DNA from: Acidobacteriota bacterium
Lineage (GTDB): Bacteria; Acidobacteriota; Vicinamibacteria; Vicinamibacterales; UBA2999
Length of the DNA stretch: 7,107 nucleotides
NCBI GenBank assembly: GCA_947465645.1
Contig: CANIBQ010000158.1
Span: forward strand, 1 to 7,107
Direction of reading: 5' to 3'
Numbering within the stretch: position 1 is the first letter of the stretch; each line of letters starts with the position of its first letter. Below the pieces are notes generated by a model that did not search any database, had not been told where the DNA came from, and saw nothing but the letters and a program-made list of their open reading frames with translations. A program made the translations under genes and the position numbers. Positions 1-6,765 of the stretch are shown here, one piece after another.

Positions 1-19
1 TCGCCGCAGACGGCGGCGA
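1..19. repeat. Short GC-rich inverted repeat upstream of the NHL gene
   Basis: TCGCCG (1-6) is the exact reverse complement of CGGCGA (14-19), with a 7-nt loop; an alternative pairing is CGCCG (2-6) with CGGCG (11-15) around a CAGA tetraloop. It lies just before the ribosome binding site at 23-28. It could be the end of an upstream gene, part of a leader hairpin, or chance in GC-rich DNA. No T-run follows, so it is not a convincing terminator. The window edge prevents further judgement. Confidence 0.2.
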
Positions 20-22
20 GAT

Positions 23-28
23 AGGAGG
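23..28 (+). promoter_or_regulatory. Ribosome binding site of the NHL propeller gene
   Basis: A perfect AGGAGG lies here. It is only 2 nt from the GTG at 31 but 5 nt from the ATG at 34, a workable spacing, so it favours ATG 34 as the start. Confidence 0.75.
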
Positions 29-33
29 CCGTG

Positions 34-1125
34 ATGACACGTCTTGTACTCGCAGCGCTGCTCGCGGTGACCGCCGTCTTCGGCGCCGTCTTCAGCACGA
101 CCGTCTCCGCGCAGCTGAACTTCCCTGACATCCCGTACGACGCGACGGAGCCGCTGCGGCTGCCGCCGAATCTGCACCTGGGTGAGGCCGCGGGCGTCGC
201 CACGAACTCAAAGGGCGACATCTTCGTGTACACGCGGACCGGCAATCCGGTGATCACGATTGCCGGCGCGCGGGCGGTGTCGCACGGGGGATCGCGGCTG
301 TTTCAATTCGATCGCACGGGTAAATTTGTCCGCGAGATCGGGCAGGGCGTCTACGGGTTCCTGCAGGCGCAGCAGGTGCGTGTCGATCGCCAGGACAACG
401 TGTGGGTCGTCGATCAGATGTCGACCCAGGTCATCAAGTTCGACCCGAACGGGCGGATTCAGCTGGTGTTCAGCCGGAAGCCAGAGGCCATGCGCGTGCC
501 CGCGCTGCCGATGAACGTGCCAGCCGATACGTATGCCCTCGTGCCGCCGGCGCCGCCGCAGAAGCCCGCGGAGGGACGCGGAGCGAACGGCGAGCAGTTC
601 AACCGGCCGACAGACGTCGCGTGGGACTCCGCCGGCAACGTCTACGTCGCGGACGGTTACGGCAATTCACGCGTGGCGAAATATGACGCGAACGGCAAGT
701 GGGTCAAGAACTGGGGATCGATGGGTTCCGGCGAGGGCCAGTTCCGCGTCGTCCACGGCATCCAGATCGATGCGGCCAACAACGTGTACGTGGCCGATCG
801 GGACAACCGCCGCATCCAGGTCTTCGATACCGAAGGCAACTTCAAGACCCAGTTCCGCAATGTGGGAGCGCCGTGGGCGATCTGCATCACGCCGGGGCCG
901 AACCAGTTCCTGTACGTGTCGAACTCGAATCCGCCGAACAATCTCGACTACGACGGCGAGATTCTCAAGATGACGCTCGACGGCAAGATTGTCGGGAAGT
1001 TCGGCCGCGCGGGGAAACTTCTCAAGGAGTTCGGGACGGTCAACGCGATTGACTGCCGCACGACGAACGAGCTGTATGTCGGCGAGCTCGGTAACTGGCG
1101 CGTCCAGAAGATAGTATTGAAGTAA
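34..1125 (+). CDS. Secreted NHL-repeat beta-propeller protein (peptidyl-alpha-hydroxyglycine amidating lyase-like fold)
   Basis: This 363-residue protein begins at ATG 34. An in-frame GTG at 31 is too close to the AGGAGG. Residues 1-26 form a signal peptide: a basic start, a long hydrophobic core and a V-S-A|Q cleavage site. The rest consists of NHL-type blades with the recurring pattern D-x-x-x-N-V-Y-V-A-D-x-x-x-x-R-I/V-x-x-F/Y-D-x-x-G. The clearest are at about 112-147, 190-228, 238-275 and 334-363, with more degenerate ones at about 50-100 and 279-324. A Pro-rich insert spans about 148-187. Residues DGYGNSR (207-213) and ADRDNRRIQ (254-262) closely resemble the amidating lyase (PAL) signature, but two of the three PAL zinc histidines appear replaced (Gln113 and Asn337; His241 is kept). 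PAL activity is therefore doubtful, and a binding or scaffold role in the periplasm is more likely. The stop overlaps the next start (TAATG). The function is not known; the fold call is firm. Confidence 0.88.
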   Translation: MTRLVLAALLAVTAVFGAVFSTTVSAQLNFPDIPYDATEPLRLPPNLHLGEAAGVATNSKGDIFVYTRTGNPVITIAGARAVSHGGSRLFQFDRTGKFVREIGQGVYGFLQAQQVRVDRQDNVWVVDQMSTQVIKFDPNGRIQLVFSRKPEAMRVPALPMNVPADTYALVPPAPPQKPAEGRGANGEQFNRPTDVAWDSAGNVYVADGYGNSRVAKYDANGKWVKNWGSMGSGEGQFRVVHGIQIDAANNVYVADRDNRRIQVFDTEGNFKTQFRNVGAPWAICITPGPNQFLYVSNSNPPNNLDYDGEILKMTLDGKIVGKFGRAGKLLKEFGTVNAIDCRTTNELYVGELGNWRVQKIVLK

Positions 1126-1499
1126 TGGGACTGGTGCGTCGGCGGATCGGCACGGCGGCGGTCGTCTGGCTGTTTTGTCAGACGGCCACGCTCGTCGCCG
1201 TCCCCCTCGTACTGTCGACGACGGCTGGCCAGGCGGCTGTCGAGTGCCGCTGCATTCACGGCGATCACACCGTCTGTCCGATGCACCACGCGCCCGTCCG
1301 CGACGGTAAGACCTGCGTCATTGGAAGCGCCGATGCCCCGGCACTGTCGGCGCTCTCCTCGATTCTCATCCCATCCGGCCCGATCGTCGGGCGGGCACTG
1401 CCAGCCGCGGCGCCCCGTGCCCGGCTGTCCCTGGCGGTGGACGCGACCGCAGCGTCGCGTCGCCCCGCACCTCCCGACCCTCCGCCGCCTCGCGGCTGA
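1125..1499 (+). CDS. Small envelope protein with Cys/His-rich putative metal-binding motif
   Basis: This 124-residue protein starts at an ATG sharing its A with the previous TAA, so translation is probably coupled; no separate ribosome binding site is seen. Residues 1-9 are basic (four Arg) and about 10-38 are hydrophobic, which suggests a signal peptide or membrane anchor. There follows a compact cluster, C41-x-C43-x-H45-x-x-H48-x-x-C51-P-M-H54-H55, with another Cys at 64. A second weakly hydrophobic stretch (about 72-96) leads into an Arg/Ala-rich segment and a Pro-rich tail ending DPPPPRG. The layout of a hydrophobic N-terminus plus Cys/His/Met cluster resembles small periplasmic copper-responsive proteins such as CopL-type ones, but this is a likeness of composition, not an established homology. 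It sits directly upstream of the TonB receptor gene. I do not recognise a named family. Metal binding is inferred from the residues, and a thiol redox role is possible. Confidence 0.72.
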   Translation: MGLVRRRIGTAAVVWLFCQTATLVAVPLVLSTTAGQAAVECRCIHGDHTVCPMHHAPVRDGKTCVIGSADAPALSALSSILIPSGPIVGRALPAAAPRARLSLAVDATAASRRPAPPDPPPPRG

Positions 1500-1541
1500 C
1501 GCACCGTCAATCAGCGCGCTTCGCGCACGTGGTTGTGCGCG
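1495..1541 (+). repeat. Cluster of three small inverted repeats in the receptor-gene leader
   Basis: Three perfect stems fall in the 78-nt gap before the receptor start. Stem A is TGACG (1497-1501) with CGTCA (1505-1509), overlapping the previous stop codon. Stem B is GCGCG (1514-1518) with CGCGC (1522-1526). Stem C is CGCGCAC (1522-1528) with GTGCGCG (1535-1541), a 7-bp stem with a 6-nt loop. B and C share 1522-1526 and exclude each other. The ribosome binding site at 1566-1570 lies outside them. They could modulate transcription or translation between the two genes, or reflect GC-rich chance. No U-run directly follows stem C, so a classical terminator is unlikely, and no known riboswitch was recognised. 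Confidence 0.35.
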
Positions 1542-1565
1542 CAGCCGATGGTGTTTCTTGTTTGC

Positions 1566-1570
1566 GGAGG
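1566..1570 (+). promoter_or_regulatory. Ribosome binding site fixing the TonB-receptor start
   Basis: GGAGG lies 7 nt before ATG 1578. It selects that ATG over the upstream in-frame TTG 1533 and ATG 1548, which would put extra residues in front of an otherwise ordinary signal peptide. Confidence 0.8.
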
Positions 1571-1577
1571 CATTCCC

Positions 1578-4364
1578 ATGATTCGTGTAGGAATGCTGGC
1601 GGTGGCGGTCCTGGTGATCGCCTGGGCGCAGCCCATACACGGCCAGCAGTCGATTGAATATGCAAGCGTCGGAGGCCGGGTCGCCGACCCGTCCGGCGCC
1701 GCGATCGCTGGCGCACACGTCGCCGCGAGACAGACCGAGACGAACGTCACAGTGACGGCGGACACGGACGAGACTGGCCGTTTCCGGTTTCCGTACCTGC
1801 GCATAGGTCCGTATGAGATCGCGGTGCAGCAGGACGGATTCCGCGCCGCTTCGATGCGGCTCACGCTTGGCGCCGGCGCCGCGCACGATTTCCCTGTGAC
1901 CCTGCAGATCGCCGGGATCGACAGCAGCGTGACCGTCAGCGCCGAGGCTACCGTCCTCGAGACCGCCCGGTCCCAGGTGGCCGGCACGCTGCCGCAGGCA
2001 GAAGTGGCCAGCATTCCGCTCAATGGCCGGCAGTTCCTGGAACTCGCCCTGTTCGTACCCGGGGTCTCGCCGACCAATGTCGCCAGCACCCAGCTCTTTC
2101 CGGAGACGTCGGCCGTGCCGGGCGTCAGCCTCTCCATCGGCAGCCAGCGCAATCTCTCGAACAACTTCATCGTCGACGGCCTGTCCGCCAACGACGACGC
2201 GGCTGGATTGAGCGGGATGACCTACAGCGTCGACGCCGTGGAGCAGTTTCAGGTGATTACTTCGGGCGCGCAGGCCGAGCTTGGCCGGGCGCTCGGTGGC
2301 TACATCAACGTCGTGACGAGAAGCGGAACGAATGCTCTGCGCGGAGCGGGGTACGTGTACGGACGGCACGATGCCCTCAACGCGGCACACGCGCTTTCGG
2401 GCTCGACGCTGCCGATGCAGCAGACCCAGTACGGCGGCAGCGTGGGCGGTCCGATTGTCCGGAACCGCGCGTTTTATTTCGTCAACGCGGAACGGCGTGA
2501 GCTCGATCAGACGGGACTCGTGACAATCGCGCCGTCAGCCGTGGCCGCCATCAACGATCGGCTGCTATCGGTCGGGTATCGCGGGCCGCTCGTCACCACC
2601 GGTGAGTACCGCAACCCGGTCGACTCGCTGAACCTTCTGGCGAAGGTGGACCACCAGGTGAGTGGGCGCGATCAGCTATCGCTCCGCTACGGGCGTTACG
2701 ACGCTGACGCGAGCAACGCGAGAGGCGCCGGCGGGCTGAATGCCCCGAGCGCCTCGTCCGCGCTGGACAACGTCGATCAGGCGGTGGCTGCCGCCAATAC
2801 CCTGACGTTCGGCTTCCGGACCGTCCTTGAAACGCGTGCCCAGCTCGCCAGGAGCGGTCTCCAGGCGCCACCGACCGATCCGATTGGTCCCGCGGTCAGC
2901 ATTGCGGGCGTCGCCTCATTCGGGCGGCTGTCGAACAGCCCCACGGGCCGGCGCAACCGCATGTATCAGATCGTGAACAACGTGTCGCACCAGCGTGGCA
3001 CGCACGCGATGCGGGCGGGTGTCGACTTTCTCCATAACGAGAACGGTATTCGGTTTCCAAGAGCCGCCGGCGGCGCGTATACGTTTTCTTCGCTCGCCAC
3101 GTTCCTGACCGGCGTCTACAACAACACCGGATTCAGCCAGACGTTCGGCGTCCCCGGGGTTGAACAAGTGAATCCCAACGTCGGCATCTATGCGCAGGAT
3201 GAGTGGAAGGCCGTATCCGGTCTGACGTTCAACCTCGGCGTTCGCTACGACCTGCAGTACCTGGAGACCCTCGAGACCGATACGAACAACCTGTCACCGC
3301 GCCTGGGCGTCGCATGGTCCCCGTCGGCGTCAGGCCGGGCGGTCGTACGGGGCAGCGCCGGACTCTTTTACGATCGTGTGCCGCTGCGCGCGCTCGCGAA
3401 CGCCCTGCTGTCGGCGGGGAATACCACGGAGGTCACGAAGCTGCGCCAGATCGCGATTAGCCTTTCGCCGGGCCAGTCCGGAGCGCCTGTGTTTCCAGCC
3501 ACACTCGCCGCCCTTGTCCCTGCCGTGACGCTGCCGAATCTTGCGACGATGGATCGGCGTCTGCAGAACGCGTATTCGCGGCAGGCGAGCGTGGAGCTCG
3601 AACAGCAGGTCGGCGAGCGCGTGACCGTCAGCGCCGGGTATCAGTACCTGCGCGGGCTGAACCTTCTGATGTCGATCAATCAGAACGTGCCATCGTGCGT
3701 GCCGGCCGGCACCAACAACGGCTGCCGTCCGATTCCCGACTACGCGAACAACGGGCAGTTCTCATCGGCGGGCGAGTCGAACTACCACGGACTCCACCTG
3801 GCGTTCCTGCAGCGGCCTGGAGCCTGGGGGGGCTACCGCCTTTCGTACACGCTGTCGAAGTCGATGAACAACGTCGGCGAGTTCTTCTTCAGCTCGCCGA
3901 TCGATCCCTTCGATCTGAACAAGGACTGGGGGCGATCGGACGACGACCAGCGCCACCGGCTGGTCGCCAACGGCTCGCTCCAGGTGCCAGGGGGATTCCA
4001 GGTGAGCGGGGTGGTCCAGGCCTACTCGGCCCTGCCGTTCAACATCACGTCTGGCGTGACGACGATCCAGGGCACTGCGGGGCGGCCCATCGTCAACGGT
4101 GAGTTCATCGAACGGAATGCGGGCACCGGCAGCGACTTCTTCAACGTGAGCGCGCGCGTGAGCCGGACATTTGCGCTACGCGGATCCGTGCGCCTCGAAA
4201 CCATCGTTGAAGGATTCAACCTGACGAACCGGGTAAACGTCGTTGCGCGCAATACGAATTTCGGAGGCGGAGCATATCCGGACAGTCCGGTGCCATCGTT
4301 CGGTCAGGCGACCGCCGTCGGCGAGCCGCGAAGCGCCCAACTCGGATTACGGGTAAGTTTCTGA
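1578..4364 (+). CDS. TonB-dependent outer-membrane receptor, Oar-like, with carboxypeptidase-regulatory-like domain
   Basis: This 928-residue outer-membrane transporter starts at ATG 1578 behind a GGAGG. A signal peptide covers about residues 1-22, with possible cleavage at AWA|Q (17/18) or HG|QQ (22/23). Residues 28-112 form a carboxypeptidase-regulatory-like Ig-fold domain: G-G-R-V-x-D-P-S-G-A-x-I-x-G-A-x-V near its start, then E-T-G-R-F-R-F. The plug occupies about 117-253, with IPLNGRQFLELALFVPGV at 146-163, FIVDGLSAND at 197-206 and GGYINVVTRSGTN at 240-252. The remainder is the beta-barrel, ending in a terminal Phe (LRVSF) as expected for BAM-dependent insertion. Cys707 and Cys716 in a barrel loop could form a disulfide. 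Such receptors import substrates using TonB-ExbB-ExbD energy; I saw no TonB, ExbB or ExbD gene here and no clear TonB box. The substrate is unknown. Neighbouring genes with Cys/His clusters suggest a metal or metal complex, but many acidobacterial relatives probably take up glycans or peptides. Confidence 0.95.
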   Translation: MIRVGMLAVAVLVIAWAQPIHGQQSIEYASVGGRVADPSGAAIAGAHVAARQTETNVTVTADTDETGRFRFPYLRIGPYEIAVQQDGFRAASMRLTLGAGAAHDFPVTLQIAGIDSSVTVSAEATVLETARSQVAGTLPQAEVASIPLNGRQFLELALFVPGVSPTNVASTQLFPETSAVPGVSLSIGSQRNLSNNFIVDGLSANDDAAGLSGMTYSVDAVEQFQVITSGAQAELGRALGGYINVVTRSGTNALRGAGYVYGRHDALNAAHALSGSTLPMQQTQYGGSVGGPIVRNRAFYFVNAERRELDQTGLVTIAPSAVAAINDRLLSVGYRGPLVTTGEYRNPVDSLNLLAKVDHQVSGRDQLSLRYGRYDADASNARGAGGLNAPSASSALDNVDQAVAAANTLTFGFRTVLETRAQLARSGLQAPPTDPIGPAVSIAGVASFGRLSNSPTGRRNRMYQIVNNVSHQRGTHAMRAGVDFLHNENGIRFPRAAGGAYTFSSLATFLTGVYNNTGFSQTFGVPGVEQVNPNVGIYAQDEWKAVSGLTFNLGVRYDLQYLETLETDTNNLSPRLGVAWSPSASGRAVVRGSAGLFYDRVPLRALANALLSAGNTTEVTKLRQIAISLSPGQSGAPVFPATLAALVPAVTLPNLATMDRRLQNAYSRQASVELEQQVGERVTVSAGYQYLRGLNLLMSINQNVPSCVPAGTNNGCRPIPDYANNGQFSSAGESNYHGLHLAFLQRPGAWGGYRLSYTLSKSMNNVGEFFFSSPIDPFDLNKDWGRSDDDQRHRLVANGSLQVPGGFQVSGVVQAYSALPFNITSGVTTIQGTAGRPIVNGEFIERNAGTGSDFFNVSARVSRTFALRGSVRLETIVEGFNLTNRVNVVARNTNFGGGAYPDSPVPSFGQATAVGEPRSAQLGLRVSF

Positions 4365-4372
4365 GGAAGAGA

Positions 4373-5653
4373 ATGAGAGCATCACGAGTTCTTCTGGCGA
4401 CCGCGGCGGTGGTGCTTGCCGCGGTGGCGTTCAGGCCAGAGGGAAACACCAGCCTAGGCATTGACGGTAAGACCAATGCCTATCCTTCACTCGCGGCGCA
4501 TGGGCGCTATGCGGTCGTCGCATGGGGCGCCTCCGACGGTGCCGGGGGCAGCGAGGTCTTCGTAGCGGTCAGTCGTGACAGCGGCCGTACGTTCGGCGTC
4601 CCGCGGCGGGTCAACGACGAGACGACTCTGGCGAATCTCGCAGGCGAGCAGCCGCCACGAGCCTCACTGACGCCGCGTGAGCATGGCGATCCTGAGCTCA
4701 TCGTGGTCTGGACGTCGCGCGGTTCGGAAGGAACGCGTCTCGTGTCGGCCCGTTCAGGCGACATGGGCATCACGTTCGGTCCGGCTGAGGACGTGCCGGG
4801 AAGCGTCGCGCGAGGCAATCGCGGCTGGCACGCCGTAGCCACCGATGCGGCCTCGCGCGCCTTCGTGTTCTGGCTGGATCATCGGGAAACGGCGCCGGCA
4901 CCGGGCAGCGCGCCTGTCGCGCCGCATCAGCACGGCGCGCACGCGATGCCGGTGCGGGACGGCGTTGCGCGTGCACAGCTGTCCAAGCTGTTTGTGGCCA
5001 CCCTCGACGGAGCAGTGGCCGGCACTCCAATCACCGGCGGCGTCTGCTACTGCTGCAAGACGACAACGGCTGTTGGGGCGGACGGCACGATCTACGCGGC
5101 CTGGCGCCATGTCTATCCAGGCAGCCTTCGGGACATTGCACTCACGATGTCCACCGACGAGGGCCGAAACTTTTCACCGCCTTCGCGCATCAGCGAGGAT
5201 GGATGGGCAATCGACGGATGTCCGGAAAACGGCCCCTCGATGGCCGTTGCCGGCGACGGCCGCGTGCATATCGTGTGGCCGACGCTGGTGGACATGGATG
5301 TGCCGGGGCGGGAGCCGACGATGGCGTTGTTCTATGCATCGTCGACGGACGGGCGAAACTTCAGCGCGCGCGAGCGGATTCCCACCGAGGGATTCCCAAA
5401 GCATCCGCAGCTGGCGCTCGGCGCCGGCGGCGATCTCGTCGTGACATGGGATGAACAGCTTTCCGACGGAAGCCGGCGAGTCGCCGCGGCGTCTGGGCGT
5501 GCGGACGAAGCCGGGCAGGTGGCGTTTCGCCGCCGCGATGTGGCGGCGTCCGGTCAATACCCGGCGGTGGCGGCAGTAGAGGGCGGCACGCTGATCGCGT
5601 GGACATCTGGAGAGGACAGCCGCACGACGATCGGCGTCGCGCGGCTGCCGTAG
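4373..5653 (+). CDS. Exported BNR/Asp-box beta-propeller protein (sialidase-like fold) with CYCC motif
   Basis: This 426-residue protein starts 8 nt after the receptor stop, and its ribosome binding site GAGGAAGAG (4363-4371) overlaps that stop, so the two are co-transcribed. Residues 1-20 are a hydrophobic export signal or anchor without a clear cleavage site. Asp-box motifs (S-x-D-x-G-x-x-F type) occur at 67-74, 126-135 (degenerate), 260-267 and 323-330. A hydrophobic-hydrophobic-Trp strand recurs seven times (Trp 51, 113, 167, 244, 302, 359, 410), which suggests seven blades. Cys225-x-Cys227-Cys228, Cys283, His153, His344 and a His-rich loop (HQHGAH, 185-190) are potential metal ligands. 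I see no FRIP motif or sialidase arginine triad, so glycosidase activity is not supported although databases may label such proteins exo-alpha-sialidase. A periplasmic or surface binding role next to the receptor is inferred. The stop lies 2 nt from that of the convergent hydrolase gene. Confidence 0.85.
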   Translation: MRASRVLLATAAVVLAAVAFRPEGNTSLGIDGKTNAYPSLAAHGRYAVVAWGASDGAGGSEVFVAVSRDSGRTFGVPRRVNDETTLANLAGEQPPRASLTPREHGDPELIVVWTSRGSEGTRLVSARSGDMGITFGPAEDVPGSVARGNRGWHAVATDAASRAFVFWLDHRETAPAPGSAPVAPHQHGAHAMPVRDGVARAQLSKLFVATLDGAVAGTPITGGVCYCCKTTTAVGADGTIYAAWRHVYPGSLRDIALTMSTDEGRNFSPPSRISEDGWAIDGCPENGPSMAVAGDGRVHIVWPTLVDMDVPGREPTMALFYASSTDGRNFSARERIPTEGFPKHPQLALGAGGDLVVTWDEQLSDGSRRVAAASGRADEAGQVAFRRRDVAASGQYPAVAAVEGGTLIAWTSGEDSRTTIGVARLP

Positions 5654-5655
5654 AG

Positions 5656-6339
5656 TCAGCGCAGGTTCGAGTTGAAGAACTCGATCGTCCGCGTCCAGGC
5701 GGTCTCGGCAGCGGCCTTGTTGTATTCCACGGGAATCGGCTTGTTGATCGCCTCTTCGTTCGCGAACGCGTGCTCCGCCTTGTAGCGGTGGAACGTGTAG
5801 TTCACGCCCGCCGCTTTGAGCTTCTCCTCCAGCTGATCGACACCGGCGATCGGAAAGATCTTGTCGTCGGTCCCGAAATGCCCCAGTAGCGGCGCCTTGA
5901 TCTTGGACGCATCGACATAGTCGAGCGGCGGATAGCCGTACCAGACGGTGTTCGCGTCCGATTCGGGAACGAAGCAGGCGGTCAGAAGTGTCAGCGCGCC
6001 GCCCATGCAGTAGCCCGTCACGCCGGCTTTCGCGCTGGTCTTCTTCAGGTACTGCACCGCACCGCGAATATCCTGCGAGGCGGCATCCGCGAAGTTGAGG
6101 CCGTTCATCAGATGCTCGGCTTCCTTCGCCTCGAGCGTCTTCTCGCCGCGATAGAGGTCCGGGACGAGTGCGCGGTATCCCTGGTCCGCATAGCGCTGCG
6201 CGACGCCCTTGATCTGGTCGTTCAGCCCCCACCATTCCTGAATGACGACGAGGCCGGGCGCATTTTTTCCGGCCTTCGGCTCGACGTAATACCCGGAACA
6301 CTCTTTTCCATCTGGACGCGTGAACGTGATCTGACTCAT
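5656..6339 (-). CDS. Dienelactone hydrolase family protein (alpha/beta hydrolase)
   Basis: This 227-residue cytoplasmic protein is close to the length of classical dienelactone hydrolase and has no signal peptide. The catalytic elements are all visible. The nucleophile elbow G-Y-C111-M-G-G uses the cysteine typical of this family. The acid is Asp159 in GTDDKIFP, the base His190 in AEHAF, and Glu35 in QEWWG matches the glutamate that controls the nucleophile in ClcD-type enzymes. The family hydrolyses lactones and esters such as dienelactone to maleylacetate in aromatic degradation. Nothing here links this copy to a catechol pathway, so the natural substrate is open and a general esterase role is equally likely. 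It lies 24 nt downstream of the OB-fold gene on the same strand, probably co-transcribed. No strong ribosome binding site is seen before the ATG. Confidence 0.92.
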   Translation of the reverse strand: MSQITFTRPDGKECSGYYVEPKAGKNAPGLVVIQEWWGLNDQIKGVAQRYADQGYRALVPDLYRGEKTLEAKEAEHLMNGLNFADAASQDIRGAVQYLKKTSAKAGVTGYCMGGALTLLTACFVPESDANTVWYGYPPLDYVDASKIKAPLLGHFGTDDKIFPIAGVDQLEEKLKAAGVNYTFHRYKAEHAFANEEAINKPIPVEYNKAAAETAWTRTIEFFNSNLR

Positions 6340-6363
6340 GGTGCGGGATCTTATCTCACACAG

Positions 6364-6759
6364 CTATTTGTGGCGGTCTTCCCACAGCGGCCGACCCGCG
6401 GCATTCCTCATCTCGAGCGTCCGGTCACCGCGAGTGAATCGGCGGACGATAACGAGGCCGGCTCCCGTGCGTGATCCCGTAGCGGTGACGCGGTCGCCGA
6501 TGGCGAGCTCCATCTGCTTCTCGCGCAGAAAACTTGTGGGGCCGATGTGAATGTCGACTGCCGAGCCGTCACTGAGCGTCAGCGTGGCGCGTGAGCGCGA
6601 TGTGCCGCGGTTGCCGGTGTGGAAGAACGCCTTGGAGACCGTGCCGGTGACGACGACCTCGGTGTCGGTCCGGTATGTGGGTTCTTCCGGCGCCTGTTGG
6701 GCGTGCAGCAGGCCGCTTGCGGCCAGCAGCAGGCAGATCAGGGCCGTGAATCGTGGCAT
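6364..6759 (-). CDS. Small secreted OB-fold-like protein
   Basis: This 131-residue protein starts at the ATG reading from 6759. An upstream in-frame ATG at 6849 would add 30 charged residues in front of a signal peptide and is rejected. Residues 1-20 are a clear signal peptide (MPRF, a Leu/Ala core, then LHA|QQ). The mature part has the beta-rich pattern of an OB-fold: V-V-V-T-G-T-V near 36-42, A-T-L-T-L-S-D-G near 58-65, D-I-H-I-G-P near 69-74, G-D-R-V-T-A-T-G near 87-94, and a tail RTLEMRNAAGRPLW. From memory this matches a family of short exported OB-fold proteins of unknown function ending in L-R-D-x-x-G-x-P-L-W. It has no catalytic motif; a ligand-binding or stress role in the periplasm is a guess. 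It is the first gene of a likely two-gene unit with the hydrolase. Confidence 0.82.
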   Translation of the reverse strand: MPRFTALICLLLAASGLLHAQQAPEEPTYRTDTEVVVTGTVSKAFFHTGNRGTSRSRATLTLSDGSAVDIHIGPTSFLREKQMELAIGDRVTATGSRTGAGLVIVRRFTRGDRTLEMRNAAGRPLWEDRHK

Positions 6760-6765
6760 CGCGCG

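Noticed and set aside
1514..1541. Intrinsic terminator before the receptor gene
   Set aside because: The stems are GC-rich, but no U-run follows directly; the nearest T-rich stretch is about 10 nt away and interrupted.
1533..1577. Upstream TTG start (or ATG 1548) for the receptor
   Set aside because: ATG 1578 has GGAGG at 7 nt and a normal signal peptide. The extra residues include Cys and disrupt the N-terminal signal layout.
1500..1577. Cobalamin riboswitch before the TonB receptor
   Set aside because: The gap is only 78 nt, too short for that element, and no B12-box-like sequence was seen.
948..2390. Open reading frame of 480 codons on the - strand
   Set aside because: It lies antisense to the NHL, Cys/His and receptor genes. 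The translation is Arg-rich low-complexity sequence with no recognisable domain, a usual by-product of GC-rich codon bias.
4373..5653. Functional exo-sialidase
   Set aside because: Asp boxes show the fold only. The FRIP motif and arginine triad were not found, and the Trp repeat suggests seven blades.
5174..6301. Open reading frame of 375 codons on the - strand overlapping the hydrolase and the propeller gene
   Set aside because: It reads the hydrolase gene in a shifted frame and continues antisense into the propeller gene. Its Arg/Ala-rich product resembles no family, while the overlapped frames encode clear proteins.
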